From Arthrobacter sp. B6 (GTDB lineage Bacteria; Actinomycetota; Actinomycetes; Actinomycetales; Micrococcaceae), in contig NZ_KV467169.1 of assembly GCF_001663775.1 (NCBI RefSeq), positions 945,206 through 1,009,205 on the forward strand: DNA of 64,000 nucleotides, given 5' to 3'. Positions 45,250 to 53,775 of this stretch are shown here, one piece after another. The notes beneath the pieces are model-generated. The model was not told the origin of the DNA. It worked only from the letters and a program-made list of their open reading frames with translations, and ran no database searches. A program made the translations under genes and the position numbers. Positions within the stretch are counted from its first letter, which is position 1. The number at the start of each line of letters is the position of its first letter.

Positions 45250-45762
45250 ATGACTTTGGGGAGTTTGTGGCGGTTGTTCGCGCGCGAAACAAAAAGATGG
45301 ATGGTGGGAGGGACCGTTTCGGTCCTGGTTGGTGTGGCGGTGGGACTTCCGGCCGTCACCGGATTCCCGGCAAACGGGGAATCAGAACTTGCCCTGCTGC
45401 TCCTGTCCCTCGCCTGCAGCCTGGGCGGAGGTTACGCCGTCCTGTTTCCCGGAATCCGCGTCAGCGGAGGGGATCTCCTCATCTACCGCGACTGGAAGCA
45501 CCATCCCCTCAGCGGGAAAGTCCTGTGGATCCTGTCCCACGCCGTGGCCGTCGCCGGCCTGGTGGCGTGCATCCGTGCCGGCGGTGGGAATCCGTCCCTG
45601 CCGGGACTTCTGGTCTGGCTCTTCATGGGCCCCTACCTCGCCCTGACCGGCTGGGCCACGGCAGTGCTCGGGACGGCGGCGAACCTCCGCCTTGCAGACG
45701 GTGAACACGGCCGCAACGGTGATGCCGGCCAACCAGCGGACACTAAAGCGCCAGGCCAATAA
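45250..45762 (+). CDS. membrane protein of unknown function
   Basis: This 170-residue protein has about four hydrophobic segments (residues 20-38, 48-70, 95-112 and 118-140) and a polar tail. No family is recognised. Its last 20 bp overlap the convergent murB gene, which is unusual but compatible with both reading frames. The start is supported by the -10 box 6 nt upstream. Confidence 0.72.
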   Translation: MTLGSLWRLFARETKRWMVGGTVSVLVGVAVGLPAVTGFPANGESELALLLLSLACSLGGGYAVLFPGIRVSGGDLLIYRDWKHHPLSGKVLWILSHAVAVAGLVACIRAGGGNPSLPGLLVWLFMGPYLALTGWATAVLGTAANLRLADGEHGRNGDAGQPADTKAPGQ

Positions 45763-46810
45763 GCAGCGGTTCCGGGTGCAGCTCAATGCCAAATCGCTTG
45801 ACGACGCCGGAGCGCACCTCGCGCGCCACTGCCACCATGTCGCCGGCGCTGGCAGAGCCGCGGTTGGTGATTGCCAGTGTGTGTTTGGTGGACAGGGAGG
45901 CCCGCCCGCCGGACACACTGCCTTCCTCCAGCCCGTAGCCTTTACGGAAGCCCGCCTGGTCGATGAGCCAGGCCGCGGACAGTTTCACCAGCCCGTCGGC
46001 GCCGGCCGGGTACCGCGGCGCTGACTCCGGCAGCCGTCCTGCCACGTCCGCCGGAACAATGGGGTTGGTGAAGAACGAGCCGGTGGAATAGGTGTCCCGG
46101 TCGGCGGGGTCCAGCACCATGCCCTTGGAGGCACGCAGGCGGAGCACCTCCCGGCGGACATCGGTGGAATAGGCACGTTTGCCGGGGTCCACACCCAGGG
46201 AGCGGGCCAGCTCTGAGTAACGGATGGGGGCGCTCATCCGGCCCAGCGGCAACTGGAATTCAACGGTCAGCACAATATAGCGCGGGGAGCCGTTCACAGT
46301 GGTCTGCTTAAGGATGGAATCGCGGTAGCCGAACTTCAACTCTGAGTTGGTGAACGTTTTGACTGCGTTCCGGGTCCGGTCCCAGGTCCGTACCGCGGCG
46401 ATGGTCTGCGACACATCAGCGCCGTAGGCCCCCACGTTCTGGACCGGCGTGGCGCCCGTGGCGCCTGGGATGCCGGCGAGGGCCTCGATCCCGGACCAGG
46501 CGTGCAGCACCGCGTGCTCCACCAGGGCATCCCAGTTATGACCTGCCTGGACCACCACGGACACCCCGCCGCATGAGTCTTCGGCGTTGACGGTGAACCC
46601 CTCGGAAGCGATCCGGACCACGGTGCCGGGGAACCCGTCGTCGGAAATCAGGAGGTTGGAGCCGCCGCCGATAAGCAGCAGCGGCTCCCCGGCATCGTCC
46701 GCGGACCGGACAGCCTCGATGATCTCCGCCTCGGTCCGGGCCTCAACGAACTTGCCGGCTGGGCCTCCGACGGCGGCCGTAGTCAGGGCAGAAAGCAATG
46801 TGTGGGTCAC
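45743..46810 (-). CDS. murB: UDP-N-acetylenolpyruvoylglucosamine reductase
   Basis: This 355-residue flavoenzyme completes UDP-MurNAc for peptidoglycan synthesis, using NADPH and FAD. FAD-binding segments are LLIGGGSNLLISD (about residue 45) and GIPGATGATPVQNVGAYG (about 112-130). The proton-donating serine is near 244 in TGSFFTNPIV. The enzyme has the type I loop around YRDSILK. It begins with GTG, 6 nt after TAGGGT, so it is probably leaderless. It lies 42 nt downstream of hadB on the same strand. Confidence 0.96.
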   Translation of the reverse strand: MTHTLLSALTTAAVGGPAGKFVEARTEAEIIEAVRSADDAGEPLLLIGGGSNLLISDDGFPGTVVRIASEGFTVNAEDSCGGVSVVVQAGHNWDALVEHAVLHAWSGIEALAGIPGATGATPVQNVGAYGADVSQTIAAVRTWDRTRNAVKTFTNSELKFGYRDSILKQTTVNGSPRYIVLTVEFQLPLGRMSAPIRYSELARSLGVDPGKRAYSTDVRREVLRLRASKGMVLDPADRDTYSTGSFFTNPIVPADVAGRLPESAPRYPAGADGLVKLSAAWLIDQAGFRKGYGLEEGSVSGGRASLSTKHTLAITNRGSASAGDMVAVAREVRSGVVKRFGIELHPEPLLIGLAL

Positions 46811-46816
46811 CCATCA

Positions 46817-46822
46817 ACCCTA
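46817..46822 (-). promoter_or_regulatory. -10 box TAGGGT of leaderless murB
   Basis: TAGGGT lies 6 nt before the murB GTG (46810), within the 42-nt gap after hadB, so murB has a possible promoter of its own. Confidence 0.5.
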
Positions 46823-46852
46823 GCTCAGCGGAACGGTCCGGAACTTTGTTGC

Positions 46853-47290
46853 TCAGCTCAGCCTGACGACGGCCTGCGCCTTCATCAGCACTTTCTGGCC
46901 GGCCGAGACTACGGTGAGGTCAACGCGGGCGGTGCCGGCATCGGCGTCGAGCTTTCCAATGGCGCCGCTGACCTCGATGGTGGCCCCGGGCTCCGGGGTC
47001 CCGGTGGTGTCCGCCACCAGCACTGGCTTGGTGAAGCGGGTCTGGAAGTCGACGACGGCGGCGGGGTCGCCCGCCCAGTCGGTCACCAGCTGCACCGCCG
47101 CACCCATGGTGAACATGCCGTGCGCGATAACGCCCGGCAGTTCCACGCCGGTGGCGAAGGCCTCGTTCCAGTGGATGGGGTTGAAATCGCCGGAGGCGCC
47201 AGCGTACTTGACCAGGTCCGTGCGGCTGACCTCGACCGTGCGGCTGCCGATATCCTGGCCGGCTGTGAGTTCGTTGAACGTGGGGCTCAT
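46853..47290 (-). CDS. MaoC-like dehydratase HadB
   Basis: This 145-residue hot-dog-fold protein resembles HadB/MaoC (R)-specific 3-hydroxyacyl dehydratases. The catalytic Asp and His appear in SGDFNPIHWNEAF (about residues 34-46), followed by LPGVIAHGMFTMG. It starts 2 nt after the hadA-like gene, with GAGAGGGACAG upstream. HadA-HadB pairs form heterodimers; in mycobacteria they dehydrate long-chain fatty acyl-ACP, but the substrate in this organism, which is unlikely to make mycolic acids, is uncertain. Confidence 0.9.
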   Translation of the reverse strand: MSPTFNELTAGQDIGSRTVEVSRTDLVKYAGASGDFNPIHWNEAFATGVELPGVIAHGMFTMGAAVQLVTDWAGDPAAVVDFQTRFTKPVLVADTTGTPEPGATIEVSGAIGKLDADAGTARVDLTVVSAGQKVLMKAQAVVRLS

Positions 47291-47292
47291 GG

Positions 47293-47754
47293 TTACTGTC
47301 CCTCTCCGCGGACCAGGATGGATGACGTGGTGGTGGCGACGCTCTCACGCGAGTCATCAGCTGCAAGGGCAAAAATCTCCTGGCGGGTGGTGATCATGGC
47401 GCCGCCGCCCATGGCGCGGACGCCGTCAACGTGGAGTTCCGCCACCAGCCGGTCGCCGGCGAAGATGGGGCGGTGGTGGGTGAACCGCTGGTCGGCGTGG
47501 ACCACGCGGGAAAAGTCGATGCCGGACTCGGGATCTTCGATCAGCTGTGCGTCGGCGCGCTGCGCGACGATGATGGCGAACGTGGGCGGCGCCACCAGGT
47601 CGGTGTGGCCCAGGGCCTTGGCCGCGTCGACGTCGAAGTGGGCAGGGTGCGTGGCCTTGACGGCGCGGGCGAACTCGCGGATCTTCTCGCGGCCGACGTC
47701 GTATACCTCTGCGGCAGGGTAACTGCGGCCCTGCAGGTCCGGATTGATAGTCAT
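47293..47754 (-). CDS. UPF0336 / HadA-like MaoC dehydratase subunit
   Basis: This 153-residue hot-dog protein of the FAS1-type dehydratase N-terminal family corresponds to UPF0336 in Arthrobacter. It lacks the catalytic Asp/His seen in HadB and is expected to form a heterodimer with it. Recognisable segments are VAPPTFAIIVAQRADAQL and the strand HADQRFTHHRPIFAGDRLVA. I chose ATG 47754; TAGGCT lies 7 nt upstream and may be the -10 of a leaderless or one-base-leader transcript. The order hadA-hadB-murB is conserved in the family. Confidence 0.88.
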   Translation of the reverse strand: MTINPDLQGRSYPAAEVYDVGREKIREFARAVKATHPAHFDVDAAKALGHTDLVAPPTFAIIVAQRADAQLIEDPESGIDFSRVVHADQRFTHHRPIFAGDRLVAELHVDGVRAMGGGAMITTRQEIFALAADDSRESVATTTSSILVRGEGQ

Positions 47755-47810
47755 GGCTTCAAGCCTATCGCCAGCCCGGCAACGGACAGAAAAGAGTCGG
47801 CGCCGCGGGG

Positions 47811-48035
47811 TCAGCGCCGCAGCTTCTTCCGGATGGCCTGGCCACGGACCACAATACCGGCGATGTGCAACAGGAGGCCGAGCCCGATCAGCGGCAATGA
47901 CGCGGTCGCCAGGCCCTGGTTTCCCGTGGTGTTGCCGACGAGGTTCAGGATGATTCCGACGCCGATCAGCCCCATGGCGGTGAAGACCATGACTTTGTAG
48001 GCGGTGGGCGCGGTGTTCCAGAATTCGTTCAGCAC
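47811..48035 (-). CDS. small two-helix membrane protein
   Basis: This 74-residue protein has two hydrophobic helices (about residues 12-35 and 43-64) separated by TTGNQGLATAS, and a basic end (RGQAIRKKLRR), so both termini should be cytoplasmic. GTG 48035 is preceded at 6 nt by TAGACT, predicting a leaderless mRNA. It lies 56 nt before hadA. I cannot name the family with confidence. Confidence 0.78.
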   Translation of the reverse strand: MLNEFWNTAPTAYKVMVFTAMGLIGVGIILNLVGNTTGNQGLATASLPLIGLGLLLHIAGIVVRGQAIRKKLRR

Positions 48036-48041
48036 CGTCCA

Positions 48042-48047
48042 AGTCTA
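48042..48047 (-). promoter_or_regulatory. -10 box TAGACT of a leaderless small membrane-protein gene
   Basis: TAGACT lies 6 nt before GTG 48035. It separates this gene from the DUF2797 gene upstream, which ends at 48058. Confidence 0.5.
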
Positions 48048-48057
48048 CCGAGCACGC

Positions 48058-48999
48058 TCAGAACAGTGATTCCTGCACGGCGGGCACGTCCGAGGCGAAG
48101 TCGCCCAGCACGATGGTCCGGGCAGCCAGCCGGCCAAGGTTCACCACGAAGGCAGCGTCCGTTCCGTCCAGCCTGGCGAGGGCGTTCGTCCCGCTGAGCG
48201 CCGTGATTCCGAAGCCGTGCCGCCCGCCGTCGAGCGCGTGCGGGTAGGCGTGGCGCGGCGTGGACCCGCAGAGGCCGGAGGCCTGCGCGGGCCGGACCCA
48301 TTGCTCATCGACAGTGCTGAAACCTTCGACGGCGGCGCCAGCCAGCAGCGCCCGGACCGCGGCTGCGTGGCGGGCATTCAGGGCATCCAGGCCGGGTCCC
48401 GGCAAGGGCTGCACGAGGGCTTCCGCCTTCGCGGCGGAACGGACCTGCTGGGTAAGTCCGGCTTCCGCGGAGACCAGGTCCTCGAGAATCCGCACCACCC
48501 GACCGTCCTGCGCCTTGGCGACGTACCTGGCCACCACGGCGCCCTGCTCCGCGAGCCGGTTCCATTTCCTCAGGTGGGACGCCGTTCCCACTTTGCTGGC
48601 GCCGCTGGCGAACGTGGCAACGTAGAGCCAGTGCTGCTGCATGAGGTAGGTCCGCAGGCCCGCCGGCACGCGGCCGCCGCGGTGGAAGTCATGGATGAGC
48701 CTGGAGTCGTCCAGCACAAAACAGCGCTCGCACTGCTTGCCCCTGGCAGCCGGTGCGGCTGCCGGACAAGGCGCGTGGTCGCGGCGGGACTCCGAGTGGA
48801 CTTTGTGGTGGCCCAGGCAGAACCTTCCGCCGGCGGCCACCTGGAAGCCGAGCCTCGCACCCGGGTGGAGACTGACCTCCCGGAAGGTGCCGGAAGGCGA
48901 CTGGAGGCGCAGAACGGGGCTGCCGCCGTCGTGCTCCAAACCCGCGGCCGGCTCCCCGTCCCAAAAGACCCCGTGCACCAGATAGCGGGTATCGGTCAC
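48058..48999 (-). CDS. DUF2797-family protein
   Basis: This 313-residue protein matches the DUF2797 family. It has probable metal-binding cysteines and histidines (CLGHHK, CPAAAP and CERC between residues 61 and 92) and a segment resembling a GIY-YIG-like core (LYVATFASGASKVGTAS, then KWNRLAEQGA). A nuclease-like or tRNA-related role has not been shown, and I do not assign one. The start is GTG 48999, with AGGAG 6 nt upstream. Confidence 0.75.
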   Translation of the reverse strand: MTDTRYLVHGVFWDGEPAAGLEHDGGSPVLRLQSPSGTFREVSLHPGARLGFQVAAGGRFCLGHHKVHSESRRDHAPCPAAAPAARGKQCERCFVLDDSRLIHDFHRGGRVPAGLRTYLMQQHWLYVATFASGASKVGTASHLRKWNRLAEQGAVVARYVAKAQDGRVVRILEDLVSAEAGLTQQVRSAAKAEALVQPLPGPGLDALNARHAAAVRALLAGAAVEGFSTVDEQWVRPAQASGLCGSTPRHAYPHALDGGRHGFGITALSGTNALARLDGTDAAFVVNLGRLAARTIVLGDFASDVPAVQESLF

Positions 49000-49026
49000 G
49001 GGGTCTCCTGAACTGGACTGGTGCGG

Positions 49027-49890
49027 CTAGAGCGCCGGCTGCACGCCAAAAGCTACCGCGAGCTTCATGATCTTCTCGGCACGGCCCAGGCGGGGCAGGT
49101 CCGAGCCGTCACGGATGACGCGGCCGTTGGCCTCGAAGTCAGCCATGAAGTCGGTGGCCCACGCGACGTCCGACGGCGTGGGGCTGATGACCTCGTTGAT
49201 GATGGCCGTCTGGTCGATGGCGAGGCAGAGCTTGCCCGTCATGCCCATCATGACGGTGACGGCTGTCTGCTCGCGGAGGATGGGGTGGTTGGTGCCCACG
49301 GTGGGTCCGTCGATGGGGCCGGGCAGGTTGCCGACGCGGCTGGCGACCACCAGCTTGGCGCGGGGGTAGGCCATGGCTTCCTGGGTGGCGGCCATACCGG
49401 TGTCGCGGCGGAAATCACCGGAACCGAAGGCAAGGCGGAAGGCGCCCTGTGCCTTGGCGATGTTGTTGGCTTCCTCGATGCCCAGGGCGGATTCCACCAG
49501 CGGGATGACCGGCGTTTTACCGTCCATCCGGTGGAAGCTCTCGGTGACCTGGTCAGCGGACTCGGTCTTGGCCAGCATTATGCCCAGGAGGCCGGGCGTG
49601 CCGCGCAGGCCGGCGAGGTCGTCTGCCCAGAACGGACTCGTGGCATCGTTGATCCGGACCCAGGCCTTGCCGCCGCCGGAGAGCCAGTCCACCACGTGGC
49701 CGCGGGCGCGGTCTTTCTGCGACGGGTCAACAGCGTCCTCGATGTCGAGGATGATCGAGTCGGCGCGCGAGATGGCCGACTGGTCAAAAAGCTCCGTTTT
49801 CATGGCATTGACGAGAAGCCACGAACGGGCGATCTCTGCGGGGATATTGCGTTCCGGCCGTACGGTCTCGGTGGCGGTGGTTGACGTCAT
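49027..49890 (-). CDS. HpcH/HpaI aldolase / citrate-lyase beta (CitE)-like protein
   Basis: This 287-residue TIM-barrel protein belongs to the CitE-like group that includes malyl-CoA and citramalyl-CoA lyases and thioesterases. Metal and CoA residues are visible in SIILDIEDAVDPSQKDRAR (about 43-61), IPLVESALGIEEA and LAFGSGDFRRDTGM. No CitD or CitF partner is nearby, so it is not a citrate lyase complex subunit. I chose ATG 49890, which lies 6 nt after TACGGT and has no Shine-Dalgarno sequence. Confidence 0.85.
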   Translation of the reverse strand: MTSTTATETVRPERNIPAEIARSWLLVNAMKTELFDQSAISRADSIILDIEDAVDPSQKDRARGHVVDWLSGGGKAWVRINDATSPFWADDLAGLRGTPGLLGIMLAKTESADQVTESFHRMDGKTPVIPLVESALGIEEANNIAKAQGAFRLAFGSGDFRRDTGMAATQEAMAYPRAKLVVASRVGNLPGPIDGPTVGTNHPILREQTAVTVMMGMTGKLCLAIDQTAIINEVISPTPSDVAWATDFMADFEANGRVIRDGSDLPRLGRAEKIMKLAVAFGVQPAL

Positions 49891-49896
49891 GTATCT

Positions 49897-49902
49897 ACCG
49901 TA
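49897..49902 (-). promoter_or_regulatory. -10 box TACGGT of a leaderless CitE-like gene
   Basis: TACGGT lies 6 nt before the ATG at 49890, the same spacing as in the other leaderless candidates. Confidence 0.45.
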
Positions 49903-49993
49903 TCCGCCCCGCAACCGGCACGCCGCAGAAAACGGCCAGCATGTGAGGATCAATACGAACTAAACGGGATATGTCCTGCGCCTGCGTGAAAGT

Positions 49994-50045
49994 AGGTAGC
50001 AGCAGGTGTCCCTATGAGCCCTCATAACGACATCTGCTGCTACCT
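49994..50045. repeat. 52-bp palindromic repeat, family A, copy 2
   Basis: This is a near-identical copy of 9976-10027, with the same length, orientation and trailing GTTGGG. Its left arm has a G for A change (AGCAGGTGTC), giving a G-U pair. It lies 3' of the aldo/keto reductase gene and upstream of the CitE-like gene. Confidence 0.85.
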
Positions 50046-50057
50046 GGTTGGGGCGGG

Positions 50058-51026
50058 TCAGGGGATGTTGCTGCCCCGCGCGGTGACCCACAGCCCGTAC
50101 CACTCGGCCCGCGTCATGGCTTCCGCCACCCGGGCGGCGTCCGCGCACGCTGCGATCCTGGCGGGATTTACGGTGCCGATCACGGGCGCGATGCCCGCGG
50201 GGTGCTTCATCAGCCAGCCCAGGAGGACGGACTCGCCAGTGGTGTTGTGCTCCCGTGCCAGCTCCCCCACCATCACGGCAGTGGCAGCCTCGTCCGCCGT
50301 CGGGTCTTCCGGCCCCGCACCGGTGTATAGCCCGCGGGCCAGCGCACCGTAGGCCTGCAGGGTAACGCCGTGGCGGGTGCAGTACTCCAGCGTCCCGTGC
50401 GGAAACCCGTGATCCAGCGACTCGGCGTGGTTGACCAGGACCGTGCTCTCCAGCCAGGCGCGCTTCAGCAGGCTCATCTCCAGCTGGTTGGCCACGACGG
50501 GCACCTCAAGCCGGTCCTGCAGCGCCTGGATCTGTGCGCCGGACATGTTGGACACGCCCAGCGCCCGCACCTTGCCTTCGGCCAGCAACTGCCCGACGGC
50601 GGCCGCCACCTCGGCAACGTCCGCGAGCGGATCGGGGCGGTGCAGCAGGAGCACATCCACGAAGTCCGTCTGCAGCCTCTTCAGGCTGCCGTCGACCCGC
50701 TCCAGGATGGACTCCCGGCTGAGGTCATAGTGCGTAGCCAGGCCGCGCTCATTGAGCCGGATCCCGCACTTGGTCTGCAGCCGGATCCGCTCGCGCAGGC
50801 CGGGCGTTGCCGCGAGTACCTCACCGAACACGGCCTCGGACTTGCCGCTGCGGTAGATGTCCGCGTGGTCGAACAGCGTGATCCCGGCGGCCAGCGCAGC
50901 GTCGACGGCGGCAGCGGCCTCATCCACATGGCCGGCGCCATGGGGCTCGTCGGACCAGCTGCCGCCCAGGCCCATGCATCCGTAGATGAGTTCCTGCGCG
51001 GACGGTGGAACGTGGTGTTCAGTCAT
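50058..51026 (-). CDS. aldo/keto reductase
   Basis: This 322-residue NADPH-dependent reductase is of the AKR superfamily, YdhF-like group. The catalytic tetrad is visible as Asp and Tyr in FDHADIYRSGKSE (about residues 52-64), Lys in RLQTKCG and His in DVLLLHRPD. The cofactor loop lies in APVIGTVNPARI near the C-terminus. The substrate is unknown. It is likely monocistronic, followed by a family A palindrome. Confidence 0.92.
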   Translation of the reverse strand: MTEHHVPPSAQELIYGCMGLGGSWSDEPHGAGHVDEAAAAVDAALAAGITLFDHADIYRSGKSEAVFGEVLAATPGLRERIRLQTKCGIRLNERGLATHYDLSRESILERVDGSLKRLQTDFVDVLLLHRPDPLADVAEVAAAVGQLLAEGKVRALGVSNMSGAQIQALQDRLEVPVVANQLEMSLLKRAWLESTVLVNHAESLDHGFPHGTLEYCTRHGVTLQAYGALARGLYTGAGPEDPTADEAATAVMVGELAREHNTTGESVLLGWLMKHPAGIAPVIGTVNPARIAACADAARVAEAMTRAEWYGLWVTARGSNIP

Positions 51027-51112
51027 TGCGTCACTCTTTCATGAGTCCCGGCAGACGCACAGGTGGCGGGGCCCCGCCGGGCCCCGCCACCTGTGCTTGC
51101 TCTTGAGTTAGG

Positions 51113-52825
51113 TCAGCGCAGCCATGCGGTGGCGTTGGCGCCCAGCTTGCCGTCCTCCAGCGGGGAGCTGGTGACCAGGACAGTTCCTGCCGGAAGTTCG
51201 ACGGCGGTGTCCCCGAAGTTGGTGATCGACTGCCAGCCGCCCGGGCGGCGGAAGTGCAGGACCTCGGGGTTGCCGGTCTCCACCCATTCCAGCTTTTCGT
51301 CGGCCTGCAGTTCCCGGCGCAGCTTCAGGGCCTTGCGGTACAGCTCCAGGGTGGAGTTTTCCGTGCCGTCCTGTGCCTCAACCGCGTACTTGCTGAACCA
51401 GTCCGGCTGCGGAAGGTGCGCGCCGCCGTCGCCGAAGCCGAAGGAGGTTCCTTCAACCTTCCAGGGCAGCGGAACCCGGCAGCCGTCGCGGCCCACCTCA
51501 ACTCCCTTGTTCCGGAAGAAGGACGGGTCCTGGCGTTCGGCGTCGGGAATTTCCGCCACTTCCTGCAGGCCCAGTTCCTCGCCCTGGTAGAGGTAGGCGG
51601 AACCGGGAACCGCGAGCATCAGCAGGGTGGCGGCGCGGGCACGGCGCTCGCCGAGCTCCACATCCAGGTCCTCCTTGGGGCCGCCCGCCAGCAGCCAGTC
51701 CTTGCCGTCCTGGCCCTTTGCGTGCTTCTTTCCGGCGGCCGTCTGCGGCAGGCCATACCGCGTGGCGTGCCGGACGACGTCGTGGTTGGAGAAAACCCAG
51801 GTGGAGGACGCACCGGTGGCGGCGGCTTCGGCAAGGTTGTGCGTGATGACTTCGCGGAAATCGTCGGCGTTGAAATCGGCCTGGAGCAGGTCGAAGTTGA
51901 ACGCCTGGCCGAGGCCCTGGGGGCTGGCGTAGCGGGCTCGGCGGGTGGCGTGCACCCAGGCTTCGGCAACGGCGGTGCGCGGCGGGTTGTATTCGTTGAA
52001 CACCTCGCGCCATTCCGCGTAGATGTCATGCACCTCGTCGCGGTCCCAGAAGGGGTGCGAGCCGTCGTCGAACCCGTCGGTGCCTGTATTGGCCGCGCTG
52101 AGTTCCAGCTTGGAGAGCAGCGGTTCGGTGAGGTCCTTGGTGAGGGCGTGGGCCACGTCCACGCGGAACCCGTCCACGCCACGGTCGGACCAGAATCGCA
52201 GGGTCTTGAGGAAGTCGTCGCGGACCTCGCGGCTGGACCAGTTCAGGTCCGGCTGCTCCTTCGCAAAGATGTGCATGTACCACTGGCCGGGGGTGCCGTC
52301 AGGCTCGGTGATGCGTTCCCACGCGGGTCCGCCGAATACGGAGTCCCAGTCCGACGGCGGGAACTCGCCGTTCGGCCCTTTGCCGTCGCGGAAGATATAG
52401 CGCTCACGAGCGGCGGAGCCCTTCGGCGAGGCGAGTGCTTCCTTGAACCACTCGTGCCGGTTCGAGGAGTGGTTGGGGACGATGTCGGCGATCAGCTTGA
52501 TGCCGGCGGCGTGCAGCGCCGTGGACATCTCGTCGAAATCCGCCAGGGTTCCCAGCTTGGGGTCCACGTCGCGGTAGTCGTCCACGTCGTAGCCGCCGTC
52601 GGCCAGGGCCGAGGGGTAGAAGGGGCTCAGCCACACGGCGTCGATCCCCAGTTCCTTCAGGTACGGGACCTTGGCCGTGATGCCCTTGATGTCACCGATG
52701 CCGTCGCCGTTGGAGTCGGCGAAGCTGCGCGGGTAGATCTGGTAGACCGCAGCCTGGCGCCACCAGTTGGGATCGGCCAGGCGGTCAGAATCGGACAGGG
52801 TTGCCAGAGTGGCAGTGGTGGACAA
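51113..52825 (-). CDS. alpha-glucosidase (GH13)
   Basis: This 570-residue enzyme is a GH13 alpha-glucosidase or oligo-1,6-glucosidase. The catalytic residues are the Asp nucleophile in GFRVDVAHAL (about 222), the Glu acid/base in AVAEAWVH (about 286) and the Asp stabiliser in FSNHDVVRH (about 347). Region I reads ADIVPNHSS. The start is TTG 52825: AAAGGAT lies 7 nt upstream, and longer in-frame ORFs run into the permease gene. There is no signal peptide, so it should hydrolyse imported oligosaccharides in the cytoplasm. It is the last gene of the sugar-uptake cluster. Confidence 0.93.
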   Translation of the reverse strand: MSTTATLATLSDSDRLADPNWWRQAAVYQIYPRSFADSNGDGIGDIKGITAKVPYLKELGIDAVWLSPFYPSALADGGYDVDDYRDVDPKLGTLADFDEMSTALHAAGIKLIADIVPNHSSNRHEWFKEALASPKGSAARERYIFRDGKGPNGEFPPSDWDSVFGGPAWERITEPDGTPGQWYMHIFAKEQPDLNWSSREVRDDFLKTLRFWSDRGVDGFRVDVAHALTKDLTEPLLSKLELSAANTGTDGFDDGSHPFWDRDEVHDIYAEWREVFNEYNPPRTAVAEAWVHATRRARYASPQGLGQAFNFDLLQADFNADDFREVITHNLAEAAATGASSTWVFSNHDVVRHATRYGLPQTAAGKKHAKGQDGKDWLLAGGPKEDLDVELGERRARAATLLMLAVPGSAYLYQGEELGLQEVAEIPDAERQDPSFFRNKGVEVGRDGCRVPLPWKVEGTSFGFGDGGAHLPQPDWFSKYAVEAQDGTENSTLELYRKALKLRRELQADEKLEWVETGNPEVLHFRRPGGWQSITNFGDTAVELPAGTVLVTSSPLEDGKLGANATAWLR

Positions 52826-52878
52826 AGGATGATCCTTTTCTCTTGTTTGATTTGTTGTTGCCGGGTGGATTGTTCTGG

Positions 52879-53775
52879 CTATTTCACGGCCCCGCGCATT
52901 ACTCCGGACAGTACCCAACGCTGGGCGAGGATGTAAACCACCAGGGTGGGTGCCATGGCCATCAGGTAGGACGCGAACGCGAGGCTGTAGTTGGTGTTGA
53001 ATTCGCCCTGGAACAGCATCTGCACCACCGGAAGGGTCTGCAGCGCCGGGTCCGCGATCATCATCTGCGGCAGCAGGAAGTCGTTCCACGAGCCCAGGAA
53101 GGCGAAGATGCCCACCGTGGCGTTCATGGGAGCCAGGAGCGGGAAGATGATCTTGCGGAACACCTGCCAGGTGGTGGCGCCGTCCATCCGCGCCGATTCC
53201 TCAAGTTCCACCGGGATGGAACGGACGAAGGCGATGTACAGCAGCGCGTTGAACGAAATACCGCCCAGCACGTGCAGGAAGACGACGCCGGCAGGGTTGT
53301 CCAGGCCAAGGAGTGCAGTCTGCTTGATCAGGGGCAGGATGATGACCGGAAACGGGATGAACATGGCCGAGAGCAGGTACACAAAGGAACCGCGGAAGAA
53401 CCGGTGGTTCCAGTTCCGTGCGATGGCGTAGGCCACCAGCGAGCTGCAGGCCAGCGAGCCCAGGACGCTGAAGACCGTGACAAAGGCCGTGGACATGAAC
53501 GCTCGCGGGAAGTTGGTGGCCACATACGCTGCGGCGAAGTTCTCCCAGTTCATCGGGGTGGGCCAGGCAAGCCCGGTCCCGGTGCCGATCTGGTCCGGCG
53601 ACTTCAGTGCCATGGCCACGGTGAAGTACAGCGGAAGCAGGACGGTCAGGGATGCCACGAGCATCAGGGCCGTGAGCCACCAGTTGATCTTGAAGCCTTC
53701 ACGGCCGGACGTGCGGCTCCTGGCAGGGGCCTTGGTGGCAGGGAGCGAAGGGCGGGTCAGTGTCGATGAAGCCAT
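52879..53775 (-). CDS. carbohydrate ABC transporter permease (MalG-like)
   Basis: This 298-residue permease has six membrane segments (about 33-55, 95-118, 130-150, 163-185, 205-225 and 265-285). It has the cytoplasmic EAA loop ELEESARMDGATTWQVFRKIIFP, which docks the shared ATPase. The ATG at 53775 overlaps the previous stop (TAATG). It is the second permease of the alpha-glucoside importer. No dedicated ATPase is encoded here, as is usual for CUT1 systems using a common MsiK-type protein. Confidence 0.93.
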   Translation of the reverse strand: MASSTLTRPSLPATKAPARSRTSGREGFKINWWLTALMLVASLTVLLPLYFTVAMALKSPDQIGTGTGLAWPTPMNWENFAAAYVATNFPRAFMSTAFVTVFSVLGSLACSSLVAYAIARNWNHRFFRGSFVYLLSAMFIPFPVIILPLIKQTALLGLDNPAGVVFLHVLGGISFNALLYIAFVRSIPVELEESARMDGATTWQVFRKIIFPLLAPMNATVGIFAFLGSWNDFLLPQMMIADPALQTLPVVQMLFQGEFNTNYSLAFASYLMAMAPTLVVYILAQRWVLSGVMRGAVK

